NCBI RefSeq assembly: GCF_007002745.1
Contig: NZ_SGNY01000001.1
Coordinates: forward strand, 992,001 to 1,056,000
From: Martinezella rhizogenes
Lineage (GTDB): Bacteria > Pseudomonadota > Alphaproteobacteria > Rhizobiales > Rhizobiaceae
DNA length: 64,000 nucleotides
Direction of reading: 5' to 3'
The first letter of the stretch is position 1; every line of letters begins with the position of its first letter. The position numbers were made by a program, and so were the translations under genes. A model generated the notes under the pieces. The model was given only the letters and a program-made list of their open reading frames with translations. It made no database searches and was not told the origin of the DNA. Positions 20,210 through 28,858 of this stretch are shown one piece after another.

Positions 20210-20464
20210 ATGGAATCTGCTGGTATTGGCTGGATCGCAGCTATCATCATCGGTGGTGTCGCCGGGTGGCTCGCCGAACAATTCATGAAAAGCAATATGG
20301 GTGTTTTCATGAACATCCTTCTTGGAATCGTCGGCGCCATCGTCGCCAACGCCATATTGTCCGTGTTTGGAATCGTTTTGACCGGCTGGCTCGGTTATCT
20401 CATCGCCGGCTTCATCGGCGCCTGCATCCTCATCCTTATCGGGCGGGCCTTCAGACGCGGCTGA
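20210..20464 (+). CDS. GlsB/YeaQ/YmgE-family stress membrane protein
   Basis: An 84-residue protein with three hydrophobic segments and the glycine-rich pattern of the transglycosylase-associated family (IAAIIIGGVAGWLAEQFM; NILLGIVGAIVAN; LIAGFIGACILILIGR). Members are small inner-membrane proteins often induced by stress; their molecular role is unknown. GAGGAA eight bases upstream sets the start. Confidence 0.85.
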   Translation: MESAGIGWIAAIIIGGVAGWLAEQFMKSNMGVFMNILLGIVGAIVANAILSVFGIVLTGWLGYLIAGFIGACILILIGRAFRRG

Positions 20465-20560
20465 GCAAAAAGTAAAATCCGTAAAACCCCGGATTTCCAG
20501 CCTTTTCCAGCGCGACTGAAATTTTTCCGTCACAAAAATCGAAGAAATTACATTTCCGCG

Positions 20561-20589
20561 CTGGACAAGCCCAAACTTCCCCTTTATAG
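20561..20589 (+). promoter_or_regulatory. Probable promoter of tRNA-Lys
   Basis: A CTGGAC -35 element, a 17-base spacer and a TTATAG -10 element lie about 30 bases upstream of the tRNA, fitting the alphaproteobacterial housekeeping promoter pattern. Confidence 0.5.
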
Positions 20590-20619
20590 CCCCCCTCACA
20601 CCGCCACACGGTGCCGGTC

Positions 20620-20695
<76 letters not shown>

Positions 20696-20861
20696 AATTC
20701 TCTTTAAATGACAGAATGTTGCGATGCTTACTTAAAGCATCGCCCGAGCGATTGAGCTTTTGCAATCGCCCTTTCCCAGCAATGCCAGCGAAAGAAACGT
20801 TACCCGTCACGGAGAACGCCGTGCCGCGCAGGCCCACTAGCGCAACAGCTCCCCGGCAAAT

Positions 20862-21308
20862 CTACAAATTCGTTTCCGATACGCTTTTTGTCCCGATGAA
20901 GCGCGGCTCCAAAGGCCGACCGGCAATACGGCTTCCGAATTCTTCCGTGAAACGAACGGGTGCAGCCTGTTTTACCGCATTGATGGCGGAATCGATAAAC
21001 GCCTGCCGTCTCGGGCTCTCCTCCTGAGGTCGCGAGGCGAGGACAACCACTTTGCCGCGTATCTGCCCGTCCTTGTGCAAAATGAACCGTAGCGTCACCA
21101 CCAGCCCCTCCGTGTCTTCCGGCGGCACCCAGCAGGCATAGATCGCATCGAACATTTCGTTGAGATTACTGGCAGGCGTCGGATCATTGCAAATCCGCGA
21201 CTGACCCCAAGCCGGCGCCAGAATGCCTCCAGCCAAGATGCTCGACACCACGAGACCGGGCAGCCTGAAACGACGGAACACCAAAGAAGTATGGTCGATC
21301 AAATCCAA
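20862..21308 (-). CDS. Exported hypothetical protein (TonB C-terminus-like fold possible)
   Basis: A 148-residue protein with a signal peptide ending at APAWG-Q and a single pair of conserved-looking Cys (RICNDP; AIYACW). The pattern LVVTLRFILHKDGQIRGKVVV followed by a helix-forming AFIDSAINAVKQAAPV resembles the C-terminal domain of TonB/TolA-like proteins. No function can be assigned; it may act in the periplasm. Confidence 0.6.
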   Translation of the reverse strand: MDLIDHTSLVFRRFRLPGLVVSSILAGGILAPAWGQSRICNDPTPASNLNEMFDAIYACWVPPEDTEGLVVTLRFILHKDGQIRGKVVVLASRPQEESPRRQAFIDSAINAVKQAAPVRFTEEFGSRIAGRPLEPRFIGTKSVSETNL

Positions 21309-21733
21309 TATCCTCTATCAGGAAGCAATCCGGCTGCTTTGGCTCGCCGGTCTAACCATTTTAAAAAATTGGTTTTTCCGTAAATATCTTGAAAGCTCCA
21401 TGTGACGTGATGTAAACATAAATAAATAAAATCACAAATACATCAATAAAAACAATACTGAAATAGATAAAAATACATATTTCGGGAAAAATAAATTTAA
21501 AAACCAAAAACACAAGCAAAGTATATTAAATTATATTTATATATAAATTATAAAAACAAAAGTAATATTCGGACTGTCAATCAATAAATCTTATCTTATT
21601 GAATATACAGACAGCTGTAAAATATTCTCCGGAAACGCGGCTTCGCGTCTTAACCAATGGCTGCGGTTTACATTGCAAGCCAATGATTTGGCTGTATGCA
21701 TGGCCTGCCAGAACAGGAAAAAAGGGGGATATC
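21309..21733. other. AT-rich non-coding stretch
   Basis: I find no gene here. From about 21345 to 21620 the sequence is almost all A and T (long runs of TAAATA, AAAAAC and TATATT), quite unlike the GC-rich surroundings. It lies between two divergent genes for exported proteins. It may be a binding region for a silencing protein of the MucR/Ros type or a remnant of acquired DNA. Confidence 0.7.
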
Positions 21734-22066
21734 ATGACATCGAAATGGGTATTGGCAGTGTTTTTCGGCACAGCGATGACGGTTGCGGGTGCGGCGCAGG
21801 CGGAAGACCTGGTGTTCACGCTGAAGAACGGCACGGGCTCCGTTCTTAACGCCTTTTACACCTCACCGGTGGGCGTTGATGACTGGGAAGACGATGTGTT
21901 CGGCAAGAAGGCGCTTGGCCCCGGCGAAGAGATGGAAATCACCATCGCCGATGGCCGCAGCGTCTGCAAATATGACATGCGCTTCGAATTCCAGGGCGAT
22001 GCGCTGGAGGATCTGGAGGATACGCAGAATCTCTGCGAGCTCGGCGAATATACCATCACCGAATAA
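21734..22066 (+). CDS. Small exported acidic protein
   Basis: A 110-residue product with a signal peptide (cleavage after GAAQA) and an acidic mature domain of about 87 residues with one Cys pair (SVCKYDM; NLCELGE). The beta-rich pattern beginning LVFTLKNGTGSVLNAFYTSP resembles small periplasmic beta-sandwich proteins. The ATG at 21734 has AAAGGGGG upstream. A stem GGCCCTGCC / GGCAGGGCC just after the stop could end transcription. I do not recognise a function. Confidence 0.65.
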   Translation: MTSKWVLAVFFGTAMTVAGAAQAEDLVFTLKNGTGSVLNAFYTSPVGVDDWEDDVFGKKALGPGEEMEITIADGRSVCKYDMRFEFQGDALEDLEDTQNLCELGEYTITE

Positions 22067-22202
22067 TCCAGTGACGGCCCTGCCCGGCAAAGGCAGGGCC
22101 TGCGGCGGCCAAGCTCCGAAAAAAAGTCGGCACGGCAATTATTGGCACTGCCGCGCCGCCCTTTTCCCCAAAGCTGTCTCAATCATCCCTATGATTGGCA
22201 CG

Positions 22203-22442
22203 ATGAGATTGATCATCAACATATTGCTGTTCGTCCTCGGCGCGGTCGGGAGTGGAATATGTGCGTTTTTATTATCGGCAGCGCTTCCCGATTCCGGGCT
22301 GCTGGGTTCCTGTTTTGAAGGAAATTGCGCTTATGCGGCGCTGTTTATGGTGCTTCCGGTCGCATGGTTCATACTTTTTGCGCTTTATGTCATGGCTTTG
22401 CTCGTCTGGAGACGAAAACCGTTCCGCAATGGACGTTTCTGA
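22203..22442 (+). CDS. Small two-span membrane protein
   Basis: A 79-residue protein with two hydrophobic spans (LIINILLFVLGAVGSGICAFLL and ALFMVLPVAWFILFALYVMALLVW) joined by a short loop with two Cys, and a basic C-terminus (RRKPFRNGRF). An ATG at 22191 is an alternative start adding four residues. No homologue is recognised. Confidence 0.5.
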   Translation: MRLIINILLFVLGAVGSGICAFLLSAALPDSGLLGSCFEGNCAYAALFMVLPVAWFILFALYVMALLVWRRKPFRNGRF

Positions 22443-22643
22443 AAAAGCGCGTTACGCCGCCATCGCTACCGCGCGTTCGTTGACAGCGATAAGCACTTAC
22501 CGTTAACTCCGCCTGCTGGGGGATTCGCTGCCAGTGATATATGGGCCCGGTGGGCATTCCCTATATCACAGGCCTCTGAATGTGCATGTTCCGATTTGCG
22601 TTTTGCGTTTGCTGGGCATGACGGAAAACAGGGAGACCAAAGG

Positions 22644-22874
22644 ATGCGGGCCGCAATCAATTCCCCGTCGCTTTCGATCGACACGATGGACTATCAGGCC
22701 GAGTGCCAGTTCGCGCTGGAACCATCCATCCAGGGCCTTATTGAAAAGGCGGAGAGCGCCGGCTGGAACCGCCAGCAGGCTGCGCTTGCTATTGTAGCAC
22801 TCGCCAGCGAACATCTGACCGACCTGTTGTCTGCCGGTGGCCCCGCATTGCTGGATCAACGTTCCCTTTCCTGA
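22644..22874 (+). CDS. Hypothetical small cytoplasmic protein
   Basis: A 76-residue, helical product. A GGAG lies nine bases before the ATG at 22644, which is why I prefer it to the upstream in-frame ATG at 22596. The central part (LIEKAESAGWNRQQAALAIVALASEHLTDLL) reads as two helices. No function is recognised. Confidence 0.5.
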   Translation: MRAAINSPSLSIDTMDYQAECQFALEPSIQGLIEKAESAGWNRQQAALAIVALASEHLTDLLSAGGPALLDQRSLS

Positions 22875-23115
22875 CCTCCGCTGAAGCGGGCGGAACCAGC
22901 GCCCGCTTGTCCAGACATCATCTTGAAAATCAATCCTGCGCGCCCGGAGTGTCCTCACAGACGCTGCCGGAACCCTTGGTCGCGTCGGGACGCCATCACC
23001 CAGGGCGAAGCCTGCCTCGCACGCCAATATCGCTGCAAGGCCGCCCCCCACCATATTCCGGGTCAGCCCAACCCCGCAGAACGCATCGATTGCCGGTCGG
23101 AAACCGCGCCATAGT
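22875..23115. other. Intergenic stretch without a supported gene
   Basis: Short open frames on both strands lack ribosome-binding sites and recognisable content. A GCGGGCG / CGCCCGC stem right after 22874 may act as a terminator of the upstream gene. Confidence 0.5.
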
Positions 23116-23116
23116 G

Positions 23117-23154
23117 TTGACACAGACCACCAATAATGAGAACATAAAGTGAAC
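23117..23154 (+). promoter_or_regulatory. Promoter with an alphaproteobacterial SOS (LexA) box
   Basis: A consensus TTGACA (23117-23122) is followed by GAAC-ATAAAGT-GAAC at 23140-23154. Read on the other strand this is GTTC-N7-GTTC, the LexA-binding direct repeat of alphaproteobacteria. It overlaps the expected -10 region and lies 16 bases before the start codon of the 61-residue gene. Confidence 0.75.
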
Positions 23155-23170
23155 ATTATGGAGGTCAGCG

Positions 23171-23356
23171 ATGAACACTGCAGACGCAACCATAGAAAAT
23201 GCCCTCTCCGTCGTCGCCCGCTCCCGCGATATGCGCGAGCGCGCGCTGGAACGGCGCCGCGAGTTGCAGCGGCGAACGGAAGTCATCATCACCCGGCCGC
23301 TTTACGTGCTGAAAAAGAACGAGCCGAAGCAGCTGTCGTTGAAACTCGACAGCTGA
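23171..23356 (+). CDS. Small basic protein under probable LexA control
   Basis: A 61-residue, highly charged and helical product (SRDMRERALERRRELQRR) ending in LSLKLDS. A strong GGAGG ribosome-binding site precedes the ATG. The promoter carries an SOS box, so the protein is probably made after DNA damage. I do not recognise the family; candidates by analogy include cell division inhibitors or small DNA-repair accessory proteins, but nothing in the sequence decides this. It has no membrane segment, unlike the Caulobacter SOS division inhibitor SidA. Confidence 0.75.
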   Translation: MNTADATIENALSVVARSRDMRERALERRRELQRRTEVIITRPLYVLKKNEPKQLSLKLDS

Positions 23357-23490
23357 GCATGCGTGCGAACATCAGCTCTGCTTTGGGGCAAAAACGCGGG
23401 GCGTGTGGCTACGGGAGTCCTGACGCAATCATGGCGGGCGCAGTGCTCCGACAGCGGAGTTCTCCTCTCACGGCCTTGCTCGCGAAAGCA

Positions 23491-23525
23491 AAATCCCGTG
23501 CGGATTACCTCACGCACGGGATTTT
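23491..23525. terminator. Bidirectional terminator
   Basis: A perfect 12-bp stem AAATCCCGTGCG / CGCACGGGATTT with a 10-base loop and T runs on both strands. It lies between the convergent SOS-linked gene and the small exported protein gene. Confidence 0.85.
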
Positions 23526-23551
23526 CAGAATGAAGAGGTCATCGTTTTGTC

Positions 23552-23803
23552 TTATTGCATGCGTTGCATTGCGGCTTCGGGCTCACCGGTCGTCGCAACC
23601 GTTGCCGCTGGAAGGCGGTCGGTCTTTTTGAGGATGACAACGGGCTTGTCCACCGGTTCCGTCGGCGGAACGATGCTTGCGGTTTTAAATTCACGGTCGA
23701 CGGCAGGAACGGAAGCGTTGATCTTTTCATGACCCGCGCATTCCGCAAGCGCTGCACTGGCGGAAAAGCCAAAGACAGCGGCGATAATGAGAACTGATTT
23801 CAT
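23552..23803 (-). CDS. Small exported protein
   Basis: An 83-residue product with a signal peptide (MKSVLIIAAVFGFSASAALA) and a short mature part containing one Cys (ECAGHEK) and a Val/Pro/Thr-rich segment. The start at 23803 has GGGAGAATGAC upstream. Similar short Pro/Thr-rich periplasmic proteins of unknown function are common in rhizobia. Confidence 0.7.
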   Translation of the reverse strand: MKSVLIIAAVFGFSASAALAECAGHEKINASVPAVDREFKTASIVPPTEPVDKPVVILKKTDRLPAATVATTGEPEAAMQRMQ

Positions 23804-24210
23804 GTCATTCTCCCTTCGCTTTTGTGGCGCTCTCCAGTCTAGGTGGAGACGAACCGGATTGAAAATCACACTTTAGAGACATCTAAAGCACCAGATCATT
23901 TCGGCAGTCGTCGTCATCGATGTGCATGGCAGCGATATGCTGACTGTATCGCCGTTATTTCTTCCGCACATCCAGCGGATTTTGGCAAAGCGGCCGGCGA
24001 AATATCATCGCCACATAACTTCCCTTGAGGGAAATCAGGCTGGGCGTGTAAGTCGAAACCTTTGCCGTGTTGGCGGCCTTGATCGTTCTTCCATCAGAGG
24101 AATTCTGCTGCATGGCGCGCCTCCTTCCATGAGCGATAACGAAAAAACACCATTCTAGTTCCGCATCGACGTGAAACAGCCGCCAATGGAGAAGCAGTGT
24201 ACGCCGCGCG

Positions 24211-24334
24211 TTTCTTCTCCCCGCCGGGGAGAAGGTGGCCCGAAGGGTCGGATGAGGGGGCTAGCTCTCCGGATATCTCTACCCTTGCCCCCTCATCCCG
24301 CTGCCGCGGACTTCTCCCCGACGGGGAGAAGAAA
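24211..24334. repeat. RIME-like palindromic element, copy 1
   Basis: Outer arms TTTCTTCTCCCCG and CGGGGAGAAGAAA flank the motifs GTGGCCCGAAGGGTCGGATG and CCCTCATCCCGCTGCCGCGG. The same 125-bp element recurs at 31189, 31444, 36312 and 39026. From 23804 to 24475 I see no gene. Confidence 0.85.
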
Positions 24335-24475
24335 CAGTGGCGCACTCCCAATCCCATCCATCCCCTCAACGCTTGAAAATGTCTCCCAAAGCCTCTATAT
24401 GCCTCACCGCGAGGACGACCTCGGCCATCATGGCGACAGCATGCGGGACGGCCCGGTCACATACCGGAGAATAAA

Positions 24476-24910
24476 TTGCGCTCCCTGCAAGATCGTATTC
24501 GCCACGCGCTCAGCTTCGAAATCATCGGCCTTATGCTCGTCGTGCCGCTTGGTGCACTCGTCTTCGGCATGCCGTTGGAAGATATCGGCATTGTCGGTCT
24601 GGTCAGCGCCACACTCGCCACCATCTGGAACTACGTCTATAATCTCGGCTTCGACCATGCGATGCAGCGCATGAAGGGCACGACGCTGAAGACGCCCGCC
24701 ATCCGCGTCGCACACGCCCTGTTGTTCGAACTTGGCCTGCTGATTGTGCTGATGCCCTTCATCGCCTGGTATCTCGGCATCAGCCTTGCCCATGCGCTGG
24801 TGATGGATGTTTCGTTTGCGCTGTTTTACGTGGTCTATGCTTTCGTCTTCAACTGGAGCTACGACCGGATTTTCCCGCTGCCGGAATGGCAATCGCAGGA
24901 TGCCGTCTGA
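24476..24910 (+). CDS. PACE-family efflux transporter
   Basis: A 144-residue inner-membrane protein with four spans arranged as two Bacterial Transmembrane Pair repeats: SFEIIGLMLVVPLGALVFG...TIWNYVYNLGFD and HALLFELGLLIVLMPFIAWYLG...VVYAFVFNWSYDR. The paired F-D and Y-D endings of the two repeats are the family's signature. PACE proteins export biocides such as chlorhexidine and short-chain diamines. Start is a TTG at 24476 with GGAGA upstream; no ATG fits. The gene is alone, with no regulator beside it. Confidence 0.85.
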   Translation: MRSLQDRIRHALSFEIIGLMLVVPLGALVFGMPLEDIGIVGLVSATLATIWNYVYNLGFDHAMQRMKGTTLKTPAIRVAHALLFELGLLIVLMPFIAWYLGISLAHALVMDVSFALFYVVYAFVFNWSYDRIFPLPEWQSQDAV

Positions 24911-24940
24911 TCGACGGCCACGGCTAGAGACAGCAAAACT

Positions 24941-25909
24941 TCAGCGTAGCGATTCCTTGAAAAAGCTCACGACATCGGCGTTGAAACCGCGATGAAACTC
25001 TGCCCGGTCAAAACCGGGCGCATCGCTGCAAACCTGCGGCAAAGCTTTTAACATTTCTGTTGGGCAAGGCGCGATGAACGAAAAATGCCCTGCCCCATTC
25101 ACCATCCGGTAGTCCGGTTTCTTCGGCAGTTCATCGCGCAATCTTGCAATATCCTCCGGCACAATGCCATCACCGCCCTGTTCCGAACTCCACAGCTGGA
25201 CAGGAATACCGATATCTTTCAGATTTTCAGCACCGGGAAAGGCATTGAGCGGGTCTGCTACAACCGCGGCCCTTACCCGCTTATCGTGAACCCGGTCTTT
25301 CGCAACAGCGCTTTTGTCCCGCATCTGCGCGCATATCGGCGCCTGCTCGTCCGGGCATGGCAATCTGCTGTTTAAAAAATCCGGCACGCCACCGGCAAGC
25401 ACCAGCGCCGTATAACCGCCGCGCGAAAATCCGAAGACACCGATCCGCCCGGCATCGATGACGCCGGCCTCTTTCCAGTTTGTCAGCATATGATCAAGCA
25501 GGCGCATAATATCCGCCGGTCGGTCGGTCAGCGCGGAAAGCTCGCCTGCCCGCTTCATATCAATCGCATTATCGCCGGGATGATTAAGCGCCGCGACGAT
25601 GAAACCGGCATCCGCCAGCGCCGCCGCCGTATCGCGATGGCTGAAATATGTGCCGGCGAAACCATGGGAAATGACGATAAGCGGATATTGCCCGTCAACG
25701 ATCGGGCAATCGCGCACCGCAGGCAATACGAAGGGACCGATACGGCTTTCCACCGGCGCTGCCGCGCAGGGCGACCAGACCGCCGCCCTGATGGGAGCTT
25801 TGCCATCGGTGGATGGAACCTCGATCAACCGCAGGCCGGCGGCCGTGGCAGCGCCCGTCCCGGAAAGAACTGAAATCAGAAGAAGGCAACACACCACCAG
25901 CAATCGCAT
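24941..25909 (-). CDS. Exported dienelactone-hydrolase-like esterase
   Basis: A 322-residue alpha/beta-hydrolase with a signal peptide (MRLLVVCCLLLISVLSGTGAATAA). The VISHGFAGT oxyanion strand, the nucleophile in GFSRGGYTALVLAGG and the C-terminal GAGHFSF histidine define the fold. The arrangement resembles platelet-activating-factor acetylhydrolase-like and PHB-depolymerase-like predicted dienelactone hydrolases. Upstream ATG codons at 25933 and 25954 are alternatives; I chose 25909 because the signal starts there. It converges with the PACE gene. Confidence 0.75.
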   Translation of the reverse strand: MRLLVVCCLLLISVLSGTGAATAAGLRLIEVPSTDGKAPIRAAVWSPCAAAPVESRIGPFVLPAVRDCPIVDGQYPLIVISHGFAGTYFSHRDTAAALADAGFIVAALNHPGDNAIDMKRAGELSALTDRPADIMRLLDHMLTNWKEAGVIDAGRIGVFGFSRGGYTALVLAGGVPDFLNSRLPCPDEQAPICAQMRDKSAVAKDRVHDKRVRAAVVADPLNAFPGAENLKDIGIPVQLWSSEQGGDGIVPEDIARLRDELPKKPDYRMVNGAGHFSFIAPCPTEMLKALPQVCSDAPGFDRAEFHRGFNADVVSFFKESLR

Positions 25910-26012
25910 CAGAAACTCGCGGATCGGAAACATTGAGCCAAGGCCGGTCATCAACCAGCCTTGCCCGAAACATAAGGCAATTTCTTATGGCGCTGATGAC
26001 TACCGCGAAGGC

Positions 26013-26618
26013 TTAAAGCGACTTCAGCGTCCAGGCGACAATCTCGCGCGTGGCAGCGGCAAAGGCCTGATCCAGCGCCTTGACGAAATTGGCGTTGCCG
26101 GAACCACTGACACGGGCGCTGGCGCGGAACACTTCCTGCGCCTTCACCGTGCCATTGCGGTCGTTCAGAAGCTTCACCGACATTTCGATATTGGCGATGT
26201 TTCTCGCCGTATCCACCTCGAAAGCGCGAATATCGGTCACGACCTGATAGTCGATCGCCAGCCCCTGCCCCGGACGGCCGACGCCGCCAAGCTTGCCGGT
26301 GTCTTCGAAAGCTTCCACGAGCTTGGACTGCACCATGCGCGGCAGGCGGTCGCTCCATTGCGAATTGCCGAGATATTGCACTTCCGAACCGGAGAGCCGC
26401 ACCACGATATTTTCGCTGTCCAGCGCCTTGAGTGCGGTCGGATCGGCAATCAGCAATTGCCGGCCTTTCAGCGAAGGTCCCTGCGTTACCGTCGCCGAAG
26501 ACACGGAAAGATCGAACGTGTCGTTCTTCGGCGCGCCGGCACAGCCGGCCAGCAGCGCGGCAAGCAGCGGAGCCAGAATAAGGGCACGGCGTTTATGGCC
26601 GGTCATCGATCGTGTCAT
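26013..26618 (-). CDS. ABC transport auxiliary lipoprotein (PqiC-like)
   Basis: A 201-residue outer-membrane lipoprotein with the lipobox LLAGC at residues 22-26 and the ABC_trans_aux fold: QLLIADPTALKALDSENIVVR, SQWSDRLPRMVQSKLVEAFE and YQVVTDIRAFEVD. It is the last gene of the Mla-like operon, starting 15 bases after mlaD. It probably gives the MCE protein its contact with the outer membrane. Confidence 0.85.
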   Translation of the reverse strand: MTRSMTGHKRRALILAPLLAALLAGCAGAPKNDTFDLSVSSATVTQGPSLKGRQLLIADPTALKALDSENIVVRLSGSEVQYLGNSQWSDRLPRMVQSKLVEAFEDTGKLGGVGRPGQGLAIDYQVVTDIRAFEVDTARNIANIEMSVKLLNDRNGTVKAQEVFRASARVSGSGNANFVKALDQAFAAATREIVAWTLKSL

Positions 26619-26633
26619 TGGCCCATACCCCTC

Positions 26634-28004
26634 TTAGCGCCTTGTTCTGCCGTCATATTGTTTCACGGTTTCACCGCCGAAAATCAACCGCTGCGGATCG
26701 CGGTCGATATTGGTGATGGCATTGTTGAGATTGTCGACCGTCTGTCGCGTGCTGCCGATCAGCGCCTGGAAATCTTTCAGGCCAGAGCTGGAGAAGCGGG
26801 TCAGATTGTCAGCGATCGGCCCGATGCGGGCATTGAGATTGTCGGCCACGGCCTTGAACGAGGTAAGCGTCTCGCGCGCCTTGGCAAACAGCGAATTGGC
26901 GTCATCGGTACCCAGCATGCCGTCCACTTTGGCAAGAATGCCATCGACGCGGCTGGAAGCAAGGTTCAGCTTGCGGCCCATGTCGGTGAAGTCGGAAACC
27001 GCCTGGTCGATATCGGCGCGGCGGGCACCGACATCATCGGCAATCCGCTTGAAGTTCGCCACGGCATCACGCGCATCGGCGGTCGCGGCGGAAACATCAC
27101 CGACCACGGTGCTGACCTTGGCGGGATCGACGGAGGCCAGAAGCTCATCCGCACGCTTCACGACCGTCTGCACTTCCGTGCTCGCCGCCTCGAAATTGCG
27201 TGCCGTGCTCTGCACCGTCTCCATGATGCCCTGAATATCGCTGGAAGCCGACGCTACATCCTTCGTCACCTTGTCGACATTCGACAGGATGGAATCGATC
27301 TTGCCGGCATCCACCGCCTTCACCAGATCCTCGATGGCGGTCAGCGTGCCGTCGAGACGCACCGAGACAGACTGCACGGTGGTGGAAAGGGAGCTGAGGC
27401 TTGCAATGAAATTCTTGATGCCATCGGAATTGGCCGCCAGCGCGTCGGAGAATTTCTCGGCGTTACGCACCGTCTGCGTCAGCGGACCACGGGCGTCCTG
27501 CACGAAGCCCTGCAATTCGCCGATGGCGCCATCGGCGCGCTTCAAGATCTTGTCGGCGGTGGCAAGCAGGTTGGTGACGCTGGAAAGATCGGCCGTCAGT
27601 TCCGCGGGAACGCCGGTCTCTGCGGATTTCTGCAGAATGCGCTCACCATCCTTGTTGCCGCCGGAAAGCTCGATATAGGCAGCGCCAGTCAGGCCCTGAA
27701 TTTCAAGCACGGCACGGGTCGAAGGGAAAACCGGCGCATCCGCCTGCACCTCGGTAAAGGCGATGGAATAAGCGGGGTCGTCGCGGTCGATGGCAAGCCC
27801 GCGCACGGTGCCGACAGGAATGCCGTTAAAGCGCACCGGCGAGCCGACGGAAAGGCCGTTGGCGGAGCCGGGAATACGCACGACAAGCTGCGCCGTCGGG
27901 CCGCCACGGCCGAATTCCGCCATCCAGTAAACAAAGCCGAATGCGGCGGCGATCACGATCAGCGTGAAAATTCCGACTATGGTGTAGTTCGCCTTGGTTT
28001 CCAT
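26634..28004 (-). CDS. mlaD: MlaD/MCE-domain lipid transport protein
   Basis: A 456-residue protein anchored by one N-terminal span (TIVGIFTLIVIAAAFGFVYWM), with an MCE domain at about residues 38-115 (VVRIPGSANGLSVGSPVRFNGIPVGTV) and a long helical C-terminal region (about 150-430). It should form the hexameric periplasmic ring that carries phospholipids between the membranes. The extended helical tail is longer than in E. coli MlaD and more like PqiB/LetB or rhizobial forms. It starts seven bases after the ATPase gene. Confidence 0.9.
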   Translation of the reverse strand: METKANYTIVGIFTLIVIAAAFGFVYWMAEFGRGGPTAQLVVRIPGSANGLSVGSPVRFNGIPVGTVRGLAIDRDDPAYSIAFTEVQADAPVFPSTRAVLEIQGLTGAAYIELSGGNKDGERILQKSAETGVPAELTADLSSVTNLLATADKILKRADGAIGELQGFVQDARGPLTQTVRNAEKFSDALAANSDGIKNFIASLSSLSTTVQSVSVRLDGTLTAIEDLVKAVDAGKIDSILSNVDKVTKDVASASSDIQGIMETVQSTARNFEAASTEVQTVVKRADELLASVDPAKVSTVVGDVSAATADARDAVANFKRIADDVGARRADIDQAVSDFTDMGRKLNLASSRVDGILAKVDGMLGTDDANSLFAKARETLTSFKAVADNLNARIGPIADNLTRFSSSGLKDFQALIGSTRQTVDNLNNAITNIDRDPQRLIFGGETVKQYDGRTRR

Positions 28005-28011
28005 GCTTCTG

Positions 28012-28848
28012 TTACTCCACCGGATTTTCATGTTTGCCGTCCGGAAGAACGACAGAGCGCGCCCGTTTGCCGCGGAAATAGGACTGCACCCACGGGTCGT
28101 CGCAGGCGAACATGTCCTGCAATGTCCCTTCCACCAGAACCCGCTTGTCGCCGAGAACCGCAATGCGGTCACAGACGGAGAACAGGCTGTCGAGGTCGTG
28201 CGTCACCATATAAACGGTCAGGCCGAGCGAATCACGCAGGCGCGCGATCAGCATATCAAATTCCGCCGCCCCGATGGGATCGAGGCCGGATGTCGGTTCA
28301 TCGAGGAAAACGAGGTCGGGATCAAGCGACAGCGCCCGGGCAAGCGCCGCGCGCTTTATCATGCCGCCTGACAGTTCCGACGGGTACTTGTCGCCGGCAT
28401 CTGGCTTCAGGCCGACCATCTCGATCTTCAGATAAGCAAGCTCATCCATCAGCTTCTTCGGCAGGTCCAGATATTCCCGCATCGGCAGCTGGATGTTTTC
28501 CTTCACCGTCAGGCCGGAAAACAGCGCGCCCTGCTGGAACAGCACACCGAGCCGCTGGTCAAGCATCATGCGGTCGTCTTCACTCGCCTTGTCGTAATCG
28601 GTGCCGAGAATGCGGATCGCGCCCGCCTGCCGTGGCAGGAGCCGCAAGATCGCCCGCATCAACACGGATTTACCCGCGCCGGAGGGACCGATGAAGCCGA
28701 GGATTTCGCCGCGATAGACATCGAGATCAAGATTTTCGAGCACGTTCCGGCCGTTGAAACCGACGGTCACGCCCTCGACGGAAAGCACCACCTCGCGGCC
28801 GCCTTTTTCGGTCTTGATCTGTTGCTGTGTCTGGTCCTGCTGCTCCAA
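28012..28848 (-). CDS. mlaF: ABC transporter ATP-binding protein MlaF-like
   Basis: A 278-residue ATPase with Walker A GPSGAGKS, Q-loop LFQQGALFSG, signature LSGGMIKR, Walker B LVFLDEPTSGLDP and H-loop VTHDLDS. It drives the lipid transporter. I chose the TTG at 28848 because it gives a ten-base gap to mlaE and has AGGGAGGG upstream; an ATG at 28899 would overlap mlaE by about 40 bases. Confidence 0.9.
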   Translation of the reverse strand: MEQQDQTQQQIKTEKGGREVVLSVEGVTVGFNGRNVLENLDLDVYRGEILGFIGPSGAGKSVLMRAILRLLPRQAGAIRILGTDYDKASEDDRMMLDQRLGVLFQQGALFSGLTVKENIQLPMREYLDLPKKLMDELAYLKIEMVGLKPDAGDKYPSELSGGMIKRAALARALSLDPDLVFLDEPTSGLDPIGAAEFDMLIARLRDSLGLTVYMVTHDLDSLFSVCDRIAVLGDKRVLVEGTLQDMFACDDPWVQSYFRGKRARSVVLPDGKHENPVE

Positions 28849-28858
28849 CGCGCCCTCC

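Noticed and set aside
22566-23189. 207-codon minus-strand frame across the SOS promoter region
   Set aside because: It overlaps the supported 76- and 61-residue genes, has no ribosome-binding site, and its sequence has no domain-like order.
24211-24334. Insertion sequence ends
   Set aside because: The inverted arms enclose no transposase and the same short element recurs whole at four other places.
25599-28694. Very long plus-strand open frame (1031 codons) opposite the mla operon
   Set aside because: It spans several clearly real minus-strand genes and has no recognisable domain; high GC content explains the lack of stops.
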